DNA of 36,548 bases from CAXTTV01 sp964247295 (GTDB lineage: Bacteria; Chloroflexota; Ktedonobacteria; Ktedonobacterales; Ktedonobacteraceae): the NCBI GenBank assembly GCA_964247295.1, contig CAXTTV010000026.1:1-36548 (forward strand), written 5' to 3'. The position numbers and the translations under genes were made by a program. Shown here one piece after another: positions 16,992 through 25,165 of this stretch (position 1 is its first letter; every line of letters begins with the position of its first letter). Under the pieces are notes generated by a model. That model saw only the letters and a list, made by a program, of their open reading frames with translations. It was not told the origin of the DNA and searched no databases.

Positions 16992-17900
16992 CTAACTTGA
17001 CTCGCCCGCACCCGCGACCACCTCAAGAATCTGGGTAGTAATCGCGGCCTGACGGGCCTTGTTGTAAGTTAGAGTAAGATCCTGAATTAAATCGTTCGCG
17101 TTATCGGTAGCATTCTTCATAGCTACCATGCTGGCGGCCTGTTCGCTTGCTACAGCCTCAAGTAAAGATTGATAGACCAGTACATCCACATAGCGTGGGA
17201 GGAGGGCCTGAAACAAAGTTTGTGGATCAGGCTCATAGATATACTCGGTCGCTTCTTTATCCTCTTGCGACTGGTCGGTCTCTTTGCGTTCAGGTGGTTG
17301 AACAGGGAGCAGTTGGATCGCGGTTGGGACCTGCGAAACTGTATTCACGAAGCGGGCATAGATCAGATAGACCAGATCGACCTCGCCTTTAGTAAAGGCA
17401 TCGACCGCGACCTTAGAGATTGCCGTGGCATCACCCAGTGTTGGTCGATCGCCATAGTCCGTGAACTCGGCCAGCAGCTTCTGGTTCGCGCGGACCACGA
17501 AATCGCGGCCCTTGCGCCCAACGGCGATAAAATCAACATCGGGTCGCTCGCCCTTCTGGGCCAGTTCGTTCTGTAATTCCTGAGAACTGCTGGCAGCCTT
17601 ACGATTCAGATTGCTTGGAAGCGCCCCGCAAAGGCCACGATCGGGTGTAATCAGGATCAAGCCGATATTGCGAACCGGACGCTGACGCAGTAGCACGCTA
17701 CTTTCACCGACATCATCGCCCGCCGCCGTAGAAAGGCGAGAGACCAGAGCGCGAATACTCTCCGCGTAAGGACGTGAATTCTCCACGCGCTGCTGGGCTC
17801 TGCGCAACTTACTACTGGCAACCATCTGCTTGGCCCTGGTGATCTGGGCCGTATTTTTCACCGAACGAATGCGCCGCCGAATCTCTCTTGTTGATGGCAT
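16992..17900 (-). CDS. atpG: ATP synthase gamma subunit
   Basis: Protein of 302 residues forming the rotating central shaft. The N-terminal helix (MPSTREIRRRIRSVKNTAQI) and the C-terminal helix (KNATDNANDLIQDLTLTYNK) match the family, as does GLCGALPSNLN near 88-98. A charged insertion (PPERKETDQSQEDKEATEYI, about 200-219) makes it slightly longer than the E. coli form. AGGAG nine bases upstream sets the ATG at 17900. It starts 12 bases after the atpA stop. Confidence 0.97.
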   Translation of the reverse strand: MPSTREIRRRIRSVKNTAQITRAKQMVASSKLRRAQQRVENSRPYAESIRALVSRLSTAAGDDVGESSVLLRQRPVRNIGLILITPDRGLCGALPSNLNRKAASSSQELQNELAQKGERPDVDFIAVGRKGRDFVVRANQKLLAEFTDYGDRPTLGDATAISKVAVDAFTKGEVDLVYLIYARFVNTVSQVPTAIQLLPVQPPERKETDQSQEDKEATEYIYEPDPQTLFQALLPRYVDVLVYQSLLEAVASEQAASMVAMKNATDNANDLIQDLTLTYNKARQAAITTQILEVVAGAGESS

Positions 17901-17912
17901 CTATTCGTTCTC

Positions 17913-19445
17913 CTAGCGCGGCGCAGCCGTCTTCTTGTACTCTTCGATCGCGGCATTCAGCTTTTGCAACAGCTCAGGTGACATGTTCTTGCGATCATTC
18001 ACTGACTTATCTGTAATCTCCTGGATAATATCTTTATAGTTTGCGCTCATGAAATTGTAGAAATTGGTTTCCCACTCTGCCACCTTGTCCAGTGGCACAT
18101 CATCCAGATACCCCTGGTTACCAGCATAGATACTCATAATCTGGTTTTCAGCCGAGACTGGCTGGTACTGTGGCTGCTTCAAAAGCTCAGTCAAATGTTG
18201 ACCACGATCCAGCCGTTGCCGGGTGGATTTATCCAGATCGGAAGCAAACTGCGAGAAGGCAGCCAGCTCACGGAATTGAGCGAGATCCAGGCGCATCGTA
18301 CCAGCAACCTGGCGCATACCACGAGTCTGAGCGCTTGATCCCACACGCGAGACCGAGTTACCCACGTTAATTGCCGGACGAATACCAGAGTTAAAAAGAT
18401 CGGTCTCAAGGAAGATCTGCCCATCGGTAATCGAGATGACATTTGTTGGGATATAGGCCGAGATATCGTTGGCCTTAGTTTCAATGATCGGTAGAGCGGT
18501 CAGCGAGCCACCGCCAAACTCCTCATCCAGTCGAGCAGCGCGCTCCAGCAGGCGAGAGTGAAGATAAAACACATCGCCAGGAAAAGCCTCACGACCGGGG
18601 GGGCGGCGAATAATCAGCGAGATATTGCGGTAGGCCTCGGCATGCTTGGTCAGATCATCGTAGATGATCAGGGCGTCGCGGCCAGACTCCATGAACTCCT
18701 CACCCATCGCGCAACCGGTGTAGGGTGCCAGATACTTTAATGGAGCGGGATCAGAGGCCCCGGCGGCCACGATAATCGTATGCTCCATCGCGCCATGGCG
18801 CTCCAGGATCTCATGTGTACGAGCAATCGTCGAGTTTTTCTGACCGATCGCCACGTAGATACAGAGCAGGTTTTTACCTTTTTGATTGATAATTGTATCG
18901 ATCGCGATCGCGCTTTTACCGGTCTGGCGATCACCAATGAGCAGTTCGCGCTGACCACGCCCGATTGGAATAATCGCGTCGATTGCCTTAATACCAGTTT
19001 GCACCGGCGTATTTACGCTTTTTCGGGTAATCACACCGGGAGCGACCCGCTCGACAGGTCGAAACTTATCGGTATCGATCGGGCCGCGATCGTCCAGAGG
19101 CTGGCCCAGAGGATCGACCACGCGGCCAATCAGAGCATCGCCGACAGGAACAGAGATGATGCGCCCGGTAGTGCGAACCTCGTCATCCTCGCGGATCTGT
19201 GTATAATCGCCAAGGATCGGGCAGCTCACCGCCTCTTCTTCCAGATTGAAAGCCAGACCAAAGAGTCCGGTACGGGGGAATTCAACCAGCTCAAGATATT
19301 TTACATCTTGCAAGCCGTAAACGCGAGAGATACCGTCCTGAACGGTAATGACAGTCCCGACACTGGCGGTTTCTGTCTCACTGGCCCCGAAGCCAGCGAT
19401 GTTACGTTCTATGATGGCACTGATTTCATCAGCCCAAGATGCCAT
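17913..19445 (-). CDS. atpA: ATP synthase alpha subunit
   Basis: Protein of 510 residues; the non-catalytic nucleotide-binding partner of beta. Walker A GDRQTGKS at 171-178, DDLTKHAEAYR and RRPPGREAFPGDVFYLHSRL are typical, and PAINVGNSVSRVGSSAQ carries the conserved arginine finger region. GAGGAGGAGAACG immediately before the ATG is a strong ribosome-binding site. A 182-base gap separates it from atpH; it contains no gene, but shows short inverted repeats such as AATTG-N7-CAATT near 19530. Confidence 0.98.
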   Translation of the reverse strand: MASWADEISAIIERNIAGFGASETETASVGTVITVQDGISRVYGLQDVKYLELVEFPRTGLFGLAFNLEEEAVSCPILGDYTQIREDDEVRTTGRIISVPVGDALIGRVVDPLGQPLDDRGPIDTDKFRPVERVAPGVITRKSVNTPVQTGIKAIDAIIPIGRGQRELLIGDRQTGKSAIAIDTIINQKGKNLLCIYVAIGQKNSTIARTHEILERHGAMEHTIIVAAGASDPAPLKYLAPYTGCAMGEEFMESGRDALIIYDDLTKHAEAYRNISLIIRRPPGREAFPGDVFYLHSRLLERAARLDEEFGGGSLTALPIIETKANDISAYIPTNVISITDGQIFLETDLFNSGIRPAINVGNSVSRVGSSAQTRGMRQVAGTMRLDLAQFRELAAFSQFASDLDKSTRQRLDRGQHLTELLKQPQYQPVSAENQIMSIYAGNQGYLDDVPLDKVAEWETNFYNFMSANYKDIIQEITDKSVNDRKNMSPELLQKLNAAIEEYKKTAAPR

Positions 19446-19627
19446 CGTTCTCCTCCTCAGAGTTCGCCATCGGACGCGTTCAAGGCATTGAAAAAGGGCC
19501 GTGGCCGGTCAGATGGAGAAAAGGTGAAAATTGTTGTGAGCAATTCTCGTAAAGTGTATTAGTTTTTATTCCGACTCCATCCTCAGACAGAGTACGGAAA
19601 GCAAATTGCTTATCGAATGAAGTTTTC

Positions 19628-20227
19628 TTAACGTCCCGTAACGGGTGCGCCATTAAAGCTTACCGTCGTATCGTCAGTGCCCATAGCTGCCACATCATCA
19701 AGCAGATCGTGTTGAAGAGAGCTGAGACGGTAGCGAATGCTCCCATCGATGATCTGGTCGCCCACCCGAGCAACGACCCCGCCCAGAATCTCCGGTCGGA
19801 TCTTTGTGTGCATCAGAATATGTTTGCCGGTCCGTTGTTCCAGAGCATCCTTCACCTGAGCAAGTTGTTTGGCATCAAGCTCGGACGCGCTTGTAACCTC
19901 TGCTATAGCCTCGTTCTTATAGTCAAGCACCAGTTGATTAAACTCAGAAGCGATCCTCGGAGTGATCTCGACCAGTTCACGCTGAACAATTAGAAGAGCA
20001 AGGTTGAGCGATGTTGGCAACACCCACTGGGCCAGGCTTTGATGGATAGCGTCTTCTTTACGCTTCAAAGACACTTTTGGCTCTTTTAATAGATACGCCA
20101 GGGTGCGATGGGAGAAAACCTTGGCGATCCCGCCCAAATCATCATTTGTGCGGTCAAGGTTTCCCTGCTTTTTAGCAATATTGAACATTGCCTCCGCGTA
20201 GCGTCGTGCGATCGCTCCCTTAAGCAT
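19628..20227 (-). CDS. atpH: ATP synthase delta (OSCP) subunit
   Basis: Protein of 199 residues that joins the F1 head to the peripheral stalk. The start IARRYAEAMFNIAKKQG is a clear delta/OSCP signature, as is the C-terminal KIRPEILGGVVARVGDQIID. Its ATG overlaps the atpF stop by one base (TAATG), indicating translational coupling. A Ser/Thr/Asp-rich tail of about 20 residues extends beyond the usual end. Confidence 0.96.
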   Translation of the reverse strand: MLKGAIARRYAEAMFNIAKKQGNLDRTNDDLGGIAKVFSHRTLAYLLKEPKVSLKRKEDAIHQSLAQWVLPTSLNLALLIVQRELVEITPRIASEFNQLVLDYKNEAIAEVTSASELDAKQLAQVKDALEQRTGKHILMHTKIRPEILGGVVARVGDQIIDGSIRYRLSSLQHDLLDDVAAMGTDDTTVSFNGAPVTGR

Positions 20228-20772
20228 TACTGCTCCCTCGCCTGGCTAGCATTCGTCACAAAATCTTCGACGAGGCGGCGGTTATCGCGATTATCGATGG
20301 AGCGGCTCACAACCTGGCTGGCGGCCTGAATGGACAGATTGACAACCAGGCGGCTGATCTCAGCGCGAGCGCGAGCGGCCTCCTGCTGAATGCGTTCAAC
20401 CTGGCGTTTCTCCTCCTGGGCAGACCGCTCTTGAGCGGCGGTCAGAATGCGGCGGCCCTCCTCCTCAGCGGTTTTTTGAGCCCGCTCGATCGCGGCCTGA
20501 GCCTCGCGGCGAGCGTCAAGGATAATCTGCTCAGAGCGCTGAGTCGCGTTCTCCAGCTCCCTCTTAGCGCGGTCGGCATTCTCAATCCCCTCACGGATCA
20601 CAGCCTGGCGCTTATCAAGAGTTTTCACAATGATAGGAAGACCGAATCTCCAGAGGATAAAGAAAAGAACACCGAAGCTAATAAGCTGTGAGAGGAAGGC
20701 AAGAGCGTTAATACCAAAGCCCGTAAACAGCGCACCGACGCCGGAGTCTGCGGCAATCACTAAAGTGTGCAT
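20227..20772 (-). CDS. atpF: ATP synthase b subunit
   Basis: Protein of 181 residues forming the peripheral stalk. One membrane helix (about residues 22-45, ALAFLSQLISFGVLFFILWR) is followed by a long Arg/Glu/Ala-rich coiled coil. GAAGGAGGCA before the ATG supports the start. A single b gene is present rather than a b/b' pair, so the stalk is presumably a homodimer. A 139-base gap with a large inverted repeat separates it from atpE. Confidence 0.96.
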   Translation of the reverse strand: MHTLVIAADSGVGALFTGFGINALAFLSQLISFGVLFFILWRFGLPIIVKTLDKRQAVIREGIENADRAKRELENATQRSEQIILDARREAQAAIERAQKTAEEEGRRILTAAQERSAQEEKRQVERIQQEAARARAEISRLVVNLSIQAASQVVSRSIDNRDNRRLVEDFVTNASQAREQ

Positions 20773-20811
20773 GAAAATGCCTCCTTCTGGGGGTTAGTAG
20801 TTCTCGCACAT

Positions 20812-20894
20812 GGAAGCACGGAGACGCAGGTTTTTGCGTTCCCCTCGCGAACAGCAAGTTTCACAAAGGATAAAATACAGCGTCTCTATGCTCC
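20812..20894 (-). promoter_or_regulatory. Large imperfect inverted repeat between atpE and atpF
   Basis: The arms 20812-20829 and 20878-20894 are reverse complements apart from one bulged base and about three mismatches (core GAGACGC/GCGTCTC), enclosing ~48 bases. It sits in the atp mRNA between the c and b genes. A likely role is mRNA processing, partial termination or 3' protection that raises c-subunit yield. The role is inferred; the repeat is seen directly. Confidence 0.55.
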
Positions 20895-20911
20895 AAAGTG
20901 GAAAAGAAAGA

Positions 20912-21127
20912 CTACCCGAGGAACTGGATCAGGAAGGCGACCAGTAGAGCGTAGATGGCGATAGCCTCGGCGAACACCAGACCGACGAACATATTCGTAC
21001 GGATCAGGGGCTCGGCCTCAGGATTGCGGCCAATTGCCGAGAAAGCCGCGCTGGCAGCGATACCAATACCCAGACCAGGACCAAGAGCGCCAATACCGAT
21101 CGCGAGAGCTTCTGCAAGCTGTTTCAT
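20912..21127 (-). CDS. atpE: ATP synthase c subunit
   Basis: Protein of 71 residues, two membrane helices forming the rotor ring. The first helix has the Gly-rich packing motif (GIGALGPGLGIGIAAS, 11-26), the loop is RNPEAE (34-39) and the ion-binding carboxylate is Glu54 in VFAEAIAIY. The residue after Glu54 is Ala, and the Gln/Ser/Thr ligand set of Na+-type rings is absent, so the ring is most likely proton-coupled (inference). TTAAGGAGGATATTTTCC before the ATG is a very strong ribosome-binding site, as expected for a subunit needed in many copies. Confidence 0.98.
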   Translation of the reverse strand: MKQLAEALAIGIGALGPGLGIGIAASAAFSAIGRNPEAEPLIRTNMFVGLVFAEAIAIYALLVAFLIQFLG

Positions 21128-21240
21128 GGAAAATATCCTCCTTAAGGACAGTGTGTATAATCGTCAAATGAATCTGTTGTTTTATGCAATCGCGAAAAAG
21201 TTCCGCGAGTAGCAAGCATAATAAAGTATCGTCAATGCAA

Positions 21241-22179
21241 CTAGTGAGCCGCCGTTAAAGCGGCACCTTCCTTATTTGCCTCAAAATGCTCTTCGGCACT
21301 CTGCTGATCTTCAGCATGTTCTCCATGCTGTCCCGAGTGACTGGTAGTACCAATCTGAAGGAAGATCAGAGTCAGGAGTGAGAAGACCAGCGCCTGGACA
21401 AAAGCCACGAAAAGCTCAAGGCCCAGGAAAGGGATCGTTCCGACAAATGGGATGAGGAAGGCAAAAACTGCCAGCAGAATACTACCGGCAAAAAGATTGC
21501 CAAATAGGCGGATCGAGAATGAGATCAGGCGAGAGAATTCACTGATGATCTCGACAACGCCAATGAACAGATCGATAATGCCCATGAGAGAGAATTTCCC
21601 ATTTTGGACAAACCCTTTGAGGTTAACATACTTTGATAGGTGTTCACCCGCGCCAAGGTATATAAACCCAAATACCTGCGTGACAACCACCGAGACGACA
21701 GCTAGCGAAAGGGTCAGGTTCAAGTCGCTGGTCGGTGGACGGAACCAGGGGGTGATCTGATTGGAGATATCACCAAAGAGCAAAAAGCCAGCGACCGGCT
21801 TAGATGCGCTCTCTGCAATATGGCGTGCATTCTCGCCCGAGATGGAACCAATGGTATCCACGCCGGGGATCAGGTCGATGAGGTTGCAGAAAAGAATGAA
21901 GATAAAGAACGTAGTGATAAGCGGGAAAAACCGCCGACCCTTCTCCTTACCCGCGATACCTTCCACCAACCCGAGGAGCAATTCTATTCCCCACTCGACA
22001 ACGTTTTGCATCCCGGAGGGGATCATATCCCGTTTGCGAGTTCCAAAGAAAAAAATGGCTAAGATGGCGAGAATGGCGATCCAGGTGCATAGCAGCGTAT
22101 TGGTGACTGGAATTGGCCCAAGGTTGAACAATAGCTCGGGCTTCAAGCTAATCTCAGGAAGCTTCCAGAGGAGCTGCAC
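21241..22179 (-). CDS. atpB: ATP synthase a subunit
   Basis: Protein of 312 residues, the stator channel of Fo. It has five to six membrane helices; the essential arginine is Arg224 in SIRLFGNLFAG, and FCNLIDLIPG near 97-106 is typical. The last ~35 residues form a hydrophilic His/Glu/Gln-rich tail (GQHGEHAEDQQSAEEHFEA) not found in most homologues. The ATG at 22179 has AGGGAGGAT upstream. It is followed by atpE after 113 bases. Confidence 0.96.
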   Translation of the reverse strand: MQLLWKLPEISLKPELLFNLGPIPVTNTLLCTWIAILAILAIFFFGTRKRDMIPSGMQNVVEWGIELLLGLVEGIAGKEKGRRFFPLITTFFIFILFCNLIDLIPGVDTIGSISGENARHIAESASKPVAGFLLFGDISNQITPWFRPPTSDLNLTLSLAVVSVVVTQVFGFIYLGAGEHLSKYVNLKGFVQNGKFSLMGIIDLFIGVVEIISEFSRLISFSIRLFGNLFAGSILLAVFAFLIPFVGTIPFLGLELFVAFVQALVFSLLTLIFLQIGTTSHSGQHGEHAEDQQSAEEHFEANKEGAALTAAH

Positions 22180-22238
22180 TTGGTATCCTCCCTATGTCTT
22201 CGGCGCTACTTGTTGGGGAGGCACAAATGAAGAACCGT

Positions 22239-22454
22239 TCATATTATAGTAGAAAACGAACGATAGGCTCCAAATATTCCCGCAGCCAGGCCAAGCAGCA
22301 GCCCAAGAAGTAAAAACAAATGTTCGGTATGTATCAGGCCATCGAGGTAGCCACCCAACAATGCGCCCACAATTGGGGGTACAGCAATCGTGAAGCCTAA
22401 CTGGCCCATGACGGCCATCGAGCCCCAGACAGTGGGTGGTTTTTTCTTTTCCAT
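22239..22454 (-). CDS. AtpZ/AtpI-like ATP synthase-associated protein
   Basis: First gene of the atp operon. About 71 residues from the ATG at 22454; an ATG at 22466 would add four residues. Two hydrophobic helices are visible (about 11-34 and 45-65) joined by a short loop with GGYLDGLIHTEH, the form seen in AtpZ/AtpI family proteins (ATPase_gene1). These small proteins assist assembly of the c-ring or supply Mg/Ca transport to the ATP synthase. The promoter -10 lies only 52 bases upstream. Confidence 0.8.
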   Translation of the reverse strand: MEKKKPPTVWGSMAVMGQLGFTIAVPPIVGALLGGYLDGLIHTEHLFLLLGLLLGLAAGIFGAYRSFSTII

Positions 22455-22505
22455 GTGGTTCCCCATCTGCTGTCCCTGTTCTACACCTGATAATCTACCG
22501 TCTGA

Positions 22506-22535
22506 AGTATAGCACATATTTTAGATGTAACGCAA
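22506..22535 (-). promoter_or_regulatory. Promoter of the atp operon
   Basis: On the minus strand: -35 TTGCGT (22530-22535), 18-base spacer ending in TGC, then -10 TATACT (22506-22511). The TGn directly before the -10 makes it an extended -10 promoter, which can offset the weak -35. It is correctly placed about 50 bases before the atpZ-like start. Confidence 0.65.
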
Positions 22536-22578
22536 TATTTTTTGTATGCTTTCGCGAAGCCTCTCAATCCTTGTTTAA

Positions 22579-22625
22579 CCCGCCTTCAGCGGGGAGAAAA
22601 GAGAAAATGTCTAAGGACATTTCTC
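22579..22625. other. Two adjacent hairpins
   Basis: CCCGC-N5-GCGGG (22579-22593) is followed by GAGAAAATGTC / GACATTTCTC (22601-22625, one bulged A, four-base loop). They do not follow any annotated gene on either strand. They may mark a small transcript or a protein-binding site. Confidence 0.45.
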
Positions 22626-23011
22626 ACTCTATAAGTTGAGAATATGCCATGCTCTCCAGCGGGGGACGTACTGTCACCGTTCGTTGGAATGCTCTGGTTA
22701 TATGATAGCGTAATTCAATAGGTAGATGGAAGAGTAGACTCTCCCGGTATTTCATTTACACTGGGAAGCCAGCCTATCTTTAGGGATACGTTCCTTCTCA
22801 ATTTCTTCTCTTAATCGTATCTTTCAACTTTTTTTGTGATTTCAAATTAGGTATTTTTACTGCTTATCACTATTGACAAACGTATGTATAAGATAGAGCT
22901 ATTGCTGGAAGGACAGGCAGGCTTGCCAGTTGCGCTTGCTTGGGCTAGACTGAATAATAACAAGAGATTTTACACGGAAAACGTCTGACTAGAAGGGAAG
23001 GGGAACGTCCA

Positions 23012-23041
23012 GGCTATTTCTACAAGAATAGCCCTTGTAGA
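23012..23041 (+). promoter_or_regulatory. Leader with two mutually exclusive hairpins
   Basis: Four consecutive segments A (GGCTATT, 23012-23018), B (TCTACAAG, 23019-23026), A' (AATAGCC, 23027-23033) and B' (CTTGTAGA, 23034-23041). A pairs perfectly with A', and B with B', but both cannot form together because there are no linkers. This makes a two-state switch about 48 bases before the dehydrogenase start. Confidence 0.55.
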
Positions 23042-23088
23042 AGACAGCATATGTTTTTATGTTAAGAGAGAAGGAGCCGCTAAAATAG

Positions 23089-24066
23089 ATGAGCGAAAAA
23101 CCAGTTGTTGTGAGTAACTACCGTTTTTCTCCCGAGTCCAGGCAAATTTTAGATGAGGCCGCCGGATCAGAAATAATTCAAGCGTTTACCAAACAAGATC
23201 TGGAGACCTATCTGCCTCGGGCTGAAGTCTTGTGTATGTTCGATATCCCTAAAAACTGGCGGCAGAAGGCTTCCGCGCTTCGCTGGCTCCAATTTCCGGG
23301 TGCGGGCGTTGACTCGTTGGGTGGAACTGGTCTGCTGGATGAGGGAAGCGGTATCAAGATTACGACGGCTGCGGGTATTCACGCGATTAATATCAGCGAG
23401 TATGTGTTCGGAAGCATGCTGATGTTCAATCGTTCCTGGCCGGAGATGGTTAACCTTCAGGATCAGCATATCTGGCCTCAGAGCGCGAGCTGGTATAATC
23501 TGCGGGCCTGGGAACTGGCGGGTAAGACGCTGGGAGTTGTTGGTCTGGGAAGTATTGGGAACCGCATCGCTAAGTTGGGTCAGGCCTTTGAAATGCGGGT
23601 GGTAGGTGTGCGCTATTCAGATCGCCAGCATGAGGAAGATGCTGAGATCGAGATGTATTCGCTTGATAGATTGCATGAAATGCTGAGCCTCTGCGATTAT
23701 GTGGTATTATCTATGCCGTTGACGCCGCAGACCGAAGGGATGATTGGAGAACCGGAATTGCGGGCTATGCGTAAGAACGCTTACCTGGTCAATATCGCAC
23801 GTGGTAAAGTAATTCAAGAGGCATATTTAGTCCAGGCGTTGCGTGAAGGGTGGATTGCTGGGGCTGGTCTGGATGTTGTCGAGACTGAGCCTCTGCCGGT
23901 GGATAGTCCTCTCTACACGTTACCAAATGTGATTCTCACACCGCATATTTCCGGTAGTAGTGTTCATTATGGGGAGCGTCTGGCCGCGTTATTCGCAGAT
24001 AACCTGCGGCGTTACCGCGCCGGACAACCTCTAAAAAACCTGTTTGATCCCACGCGGCATTATTAA
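23089..24066 (+). CDS. D-isomer-specific 2-hydroxyacid dehydrogenase
   Basis: Protein of 325 residues, NAD(P)-dependent oxidoreductase that interconverts 2-keto acids and D-2-hydroxy acids. The nucleotide-binding motif VVGLGSIGNRIA (GxGxxG at 152-157) lies in the central domain. Catalytic Arg238 (NIARGKV), Glu267 (ETEPLP) and His286 (LTPHISG) are all present. Overall closest to the glyoxylate/hydroxypyruvate reductase-like and phosphoglycerate-dehydrogenase-like group; the ACT domain of SerA is absent. The substrate cannot be fixed by eye. AAGGAG lies 12 bases before the ATG. It is followed after 33 bases by the DUF3090 gene, probably in one transcript. Confidence 0.9.
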   Translation: MSEKPVVVSNYRFSPESRQILDEAAGSEIIQAFTKQDLETYLPRAEVLCMFDIPKNWRQKASALRWLQFPGAGVDSLGGTGLLDEGSGIKITTAAGIHAINISEYVFGSMLMFNRSWPEMVNLQDQHIWPQSASWYNLRAWELAGKTLGVVGLGSIGNRIAKLGQAFEMRVVGVRYSDRQHEEDAEIEMYSLDRLHEMLSLCDYVVLSMPLTPQTEGMIGEPELRAMRKNAYLVNIARGKVIQEAYLVQALREGWIAGAGLDVVETEPLPVDSPLYTLPNVILTPHISGSSVHYGERLAALFADNLRRYRAGQPLKNLFDPTRHY

Positions 24067-24099
24067 ATAGATCAAGCTTGTCTGACAGAAAGGTTTGAG

Positions 24100-24687
24100 A
24101 TGAGTAAAGATTTAGGGCCAGTACAAATATTGGGTGCCGATTCAGTCGGCCAGCCAGGACAGCGCCGTTTCCGGCTTTACGCGCAGAGTCCACGAGGATC
24201 AGTGGTGTGCTGGATTGAGAAGGAGCAGCTCAACACCCTGGCTGTGGCAATCGATCGCGCTCTGGCACAGATTACCGAGGGGCAGGTACTGCGGACCGAG
24301 GCTCAGGCCGGGCAGACTGCTTCTCCCATCAGCATGCCGGCGGATTTTCCTCGCTATCCCGATTACGATTTCCAGGTAGCTCAGATTAGTCTGGCATATA
24401 ATGAGAGCACTGCCCTGTTCCAGATTATCGCCTTGCCTTTAGAGATCGAGGAAGGGGAGGGGGAACAGTTGCGCGCGATTGTCAATGAGGAGGCCGCGAT
24501 TGAAATTGCCTTTAGCCAGTCTCAGGCCCAGGATCTGACAAAAAACATTACCACCTTAGTTTCATCTGGACGGCCCGTTTGCCCTCTTTGTGGTACGCCA
24601 TTGATGTCAGGAGAGCCTCATGCCTGTGTTAAGCAGAATGGGCACCGACAGATTGTACAGGTAATCGAAGGCGATGATGAAGAGTAG
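24100..24687 (+). CDS. DUF3090 family protein with C-terminal zinc-binding motif
   Basis: Protein of 195 residues. The N-terminal half (GQRRFRLYAQS, GSVVCWIEKEQLNTLAVAID) and the C-terminal CPLCGTPLMSGEPHAC match DUF3090, a family found mainly in Actinobacteria and Chloroflexota. Cys161, Cys164, His174 and Cys176 form a likely zinc site. In Actinobacteria the family sits beside a histidine-phosphatase-like and a kinase-like gene; neither is present here. Function unknown. The predicted structure class is mainly beta. AAAGG ten bases upstream supports the ATG. Confidence 0.88.
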   Translation: MSKDLGPVQILGADSVGQPGQRRFRLYAQSPRGSVVCWIEKEQLNTLAVAIDRALAQITEGQVLRTEAQAGQTASPISMPADFPRYPDYDFQVAQISLAYNESTALFQIIALPLEIEEGEGEQLRAIVNEEAAIEIAFSQSQAQDLTKNITTLVSSGRPVCPLCGTPLMSGEPHACVKQNGHRQIVQVIEGDDEE

Positions 24688-24724
24688 TTAATTGTATAAT
24701 TTTTGAAAAAGGCAAAAAAATATG

Positions 24725-24750
24725 TGGGAGGGCACAAGCTCTCCCATTTC
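24725..24750. terminator. Bidirectional terminator between convergent genes
   Basis: Stem TGGGAG (24725-24730) with CTCCCA (24741-24746), ten-base loop. T-rich on the plus side (TTTCTTG), and on the minus strand followed by ATATTTTTTT, so it serves both the DUF3090 gene and the convergent unknown gene. Confidence 0.7.
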
Positions 24751-24754
24751 TTGT

Positions 24755-25165
24755 TCAGTCTATACAGAGGTATTTGTTCGCTTTCTGGAGATAGATTTCT
24801 TCGTTTGCTTCAATCATCAATTTGTGCATCACCACAATATCCGCCTCGGGCAGGCTCTCAATTGGCTGAACGCACAGCCGCATTATCGCTCGACCGTTCT
24901 CTATAACGTGAATGTAGCCACGGTTGCGTGGGACCCTATAGACGCGTCTGGGGCTGGTAGGGCTGGGAACCTCAAGGTAGCCCCGCCAGATCAACTGATG
25001 ACATTGTTCAGGGGTGAGGACCGCGTGAAGCAGCTCTGACGCTCTACGCTCAGCACGAGACCAACCCTTAACGTGTGGTTGGAGCCACAACCAGGCCAGA
25101 GGTGAGAGTGCGAGCGCGATCAGAAGTATCCAACCCAGAATAAACGCCTGAGCAAGACAGGTCAT
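24755..25165 (-). CDS. Unknown protein, N-terminal membrane helix
   Basis: Protein of 136 residues. Residues 5-28 form one hydrophobic helix (AFILGWILLIALALSPLAWL). The soluble part holds what look like conserved blocks: LTPEQCHQLIWRGYLEVPSP, VYRVPRNRGYIHVIENGRA, LCVQPIESLPEADIVVMHKL and MIEANEEIYLQKAN. I recall similar unnamed proteins in Chloroflexota but no function. It starts inside the stop of the preceding gene (ATGA, 25162-25165), so the two are translationally coupled and probably act together. Confidence 0.7.
   Translation of the reverse strand: MTCLAQAFILGWILLIALALSPLAWLWLQPHVKGWSRAERRASELLHAVLTPEQCHQLIWRGYLEVPSPTSPRRVYRVPRNRGYIHVIENGRAIMRLCVQPIESLPEADIVVMHKLMIEANEEIYLQKANKYLCID

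Larger units (their letters stand above)
22536..23088. other. Long intergenic region upstream of the dehydrogenase gene
   Basis: About 550 bases between the atp promoter (minus) and the dehydrogenase (plus). It holds two adjacent hairpins at 22579-22625, a consensus -35 TTGACA at 22873-22878 without a good -10 at the usual spacing (TATAAGAT follows after only ten bases), and the leader structure at 23012-23041. No conserved ORF. Confidence 0.5.

Noticed and set aside
15551..17026. 491-residue version of AtpD
   Set aside because: Residues before MAKGTKGT are not conserved and overlap atpG; the ATG at 16966 follows AGGAGG.
15887..17038. 383-residue plus-strand ORF
   Set aside because: It lies antisense to atpD and the end of atpG, which are unambiguous; it has no recognisable domain.
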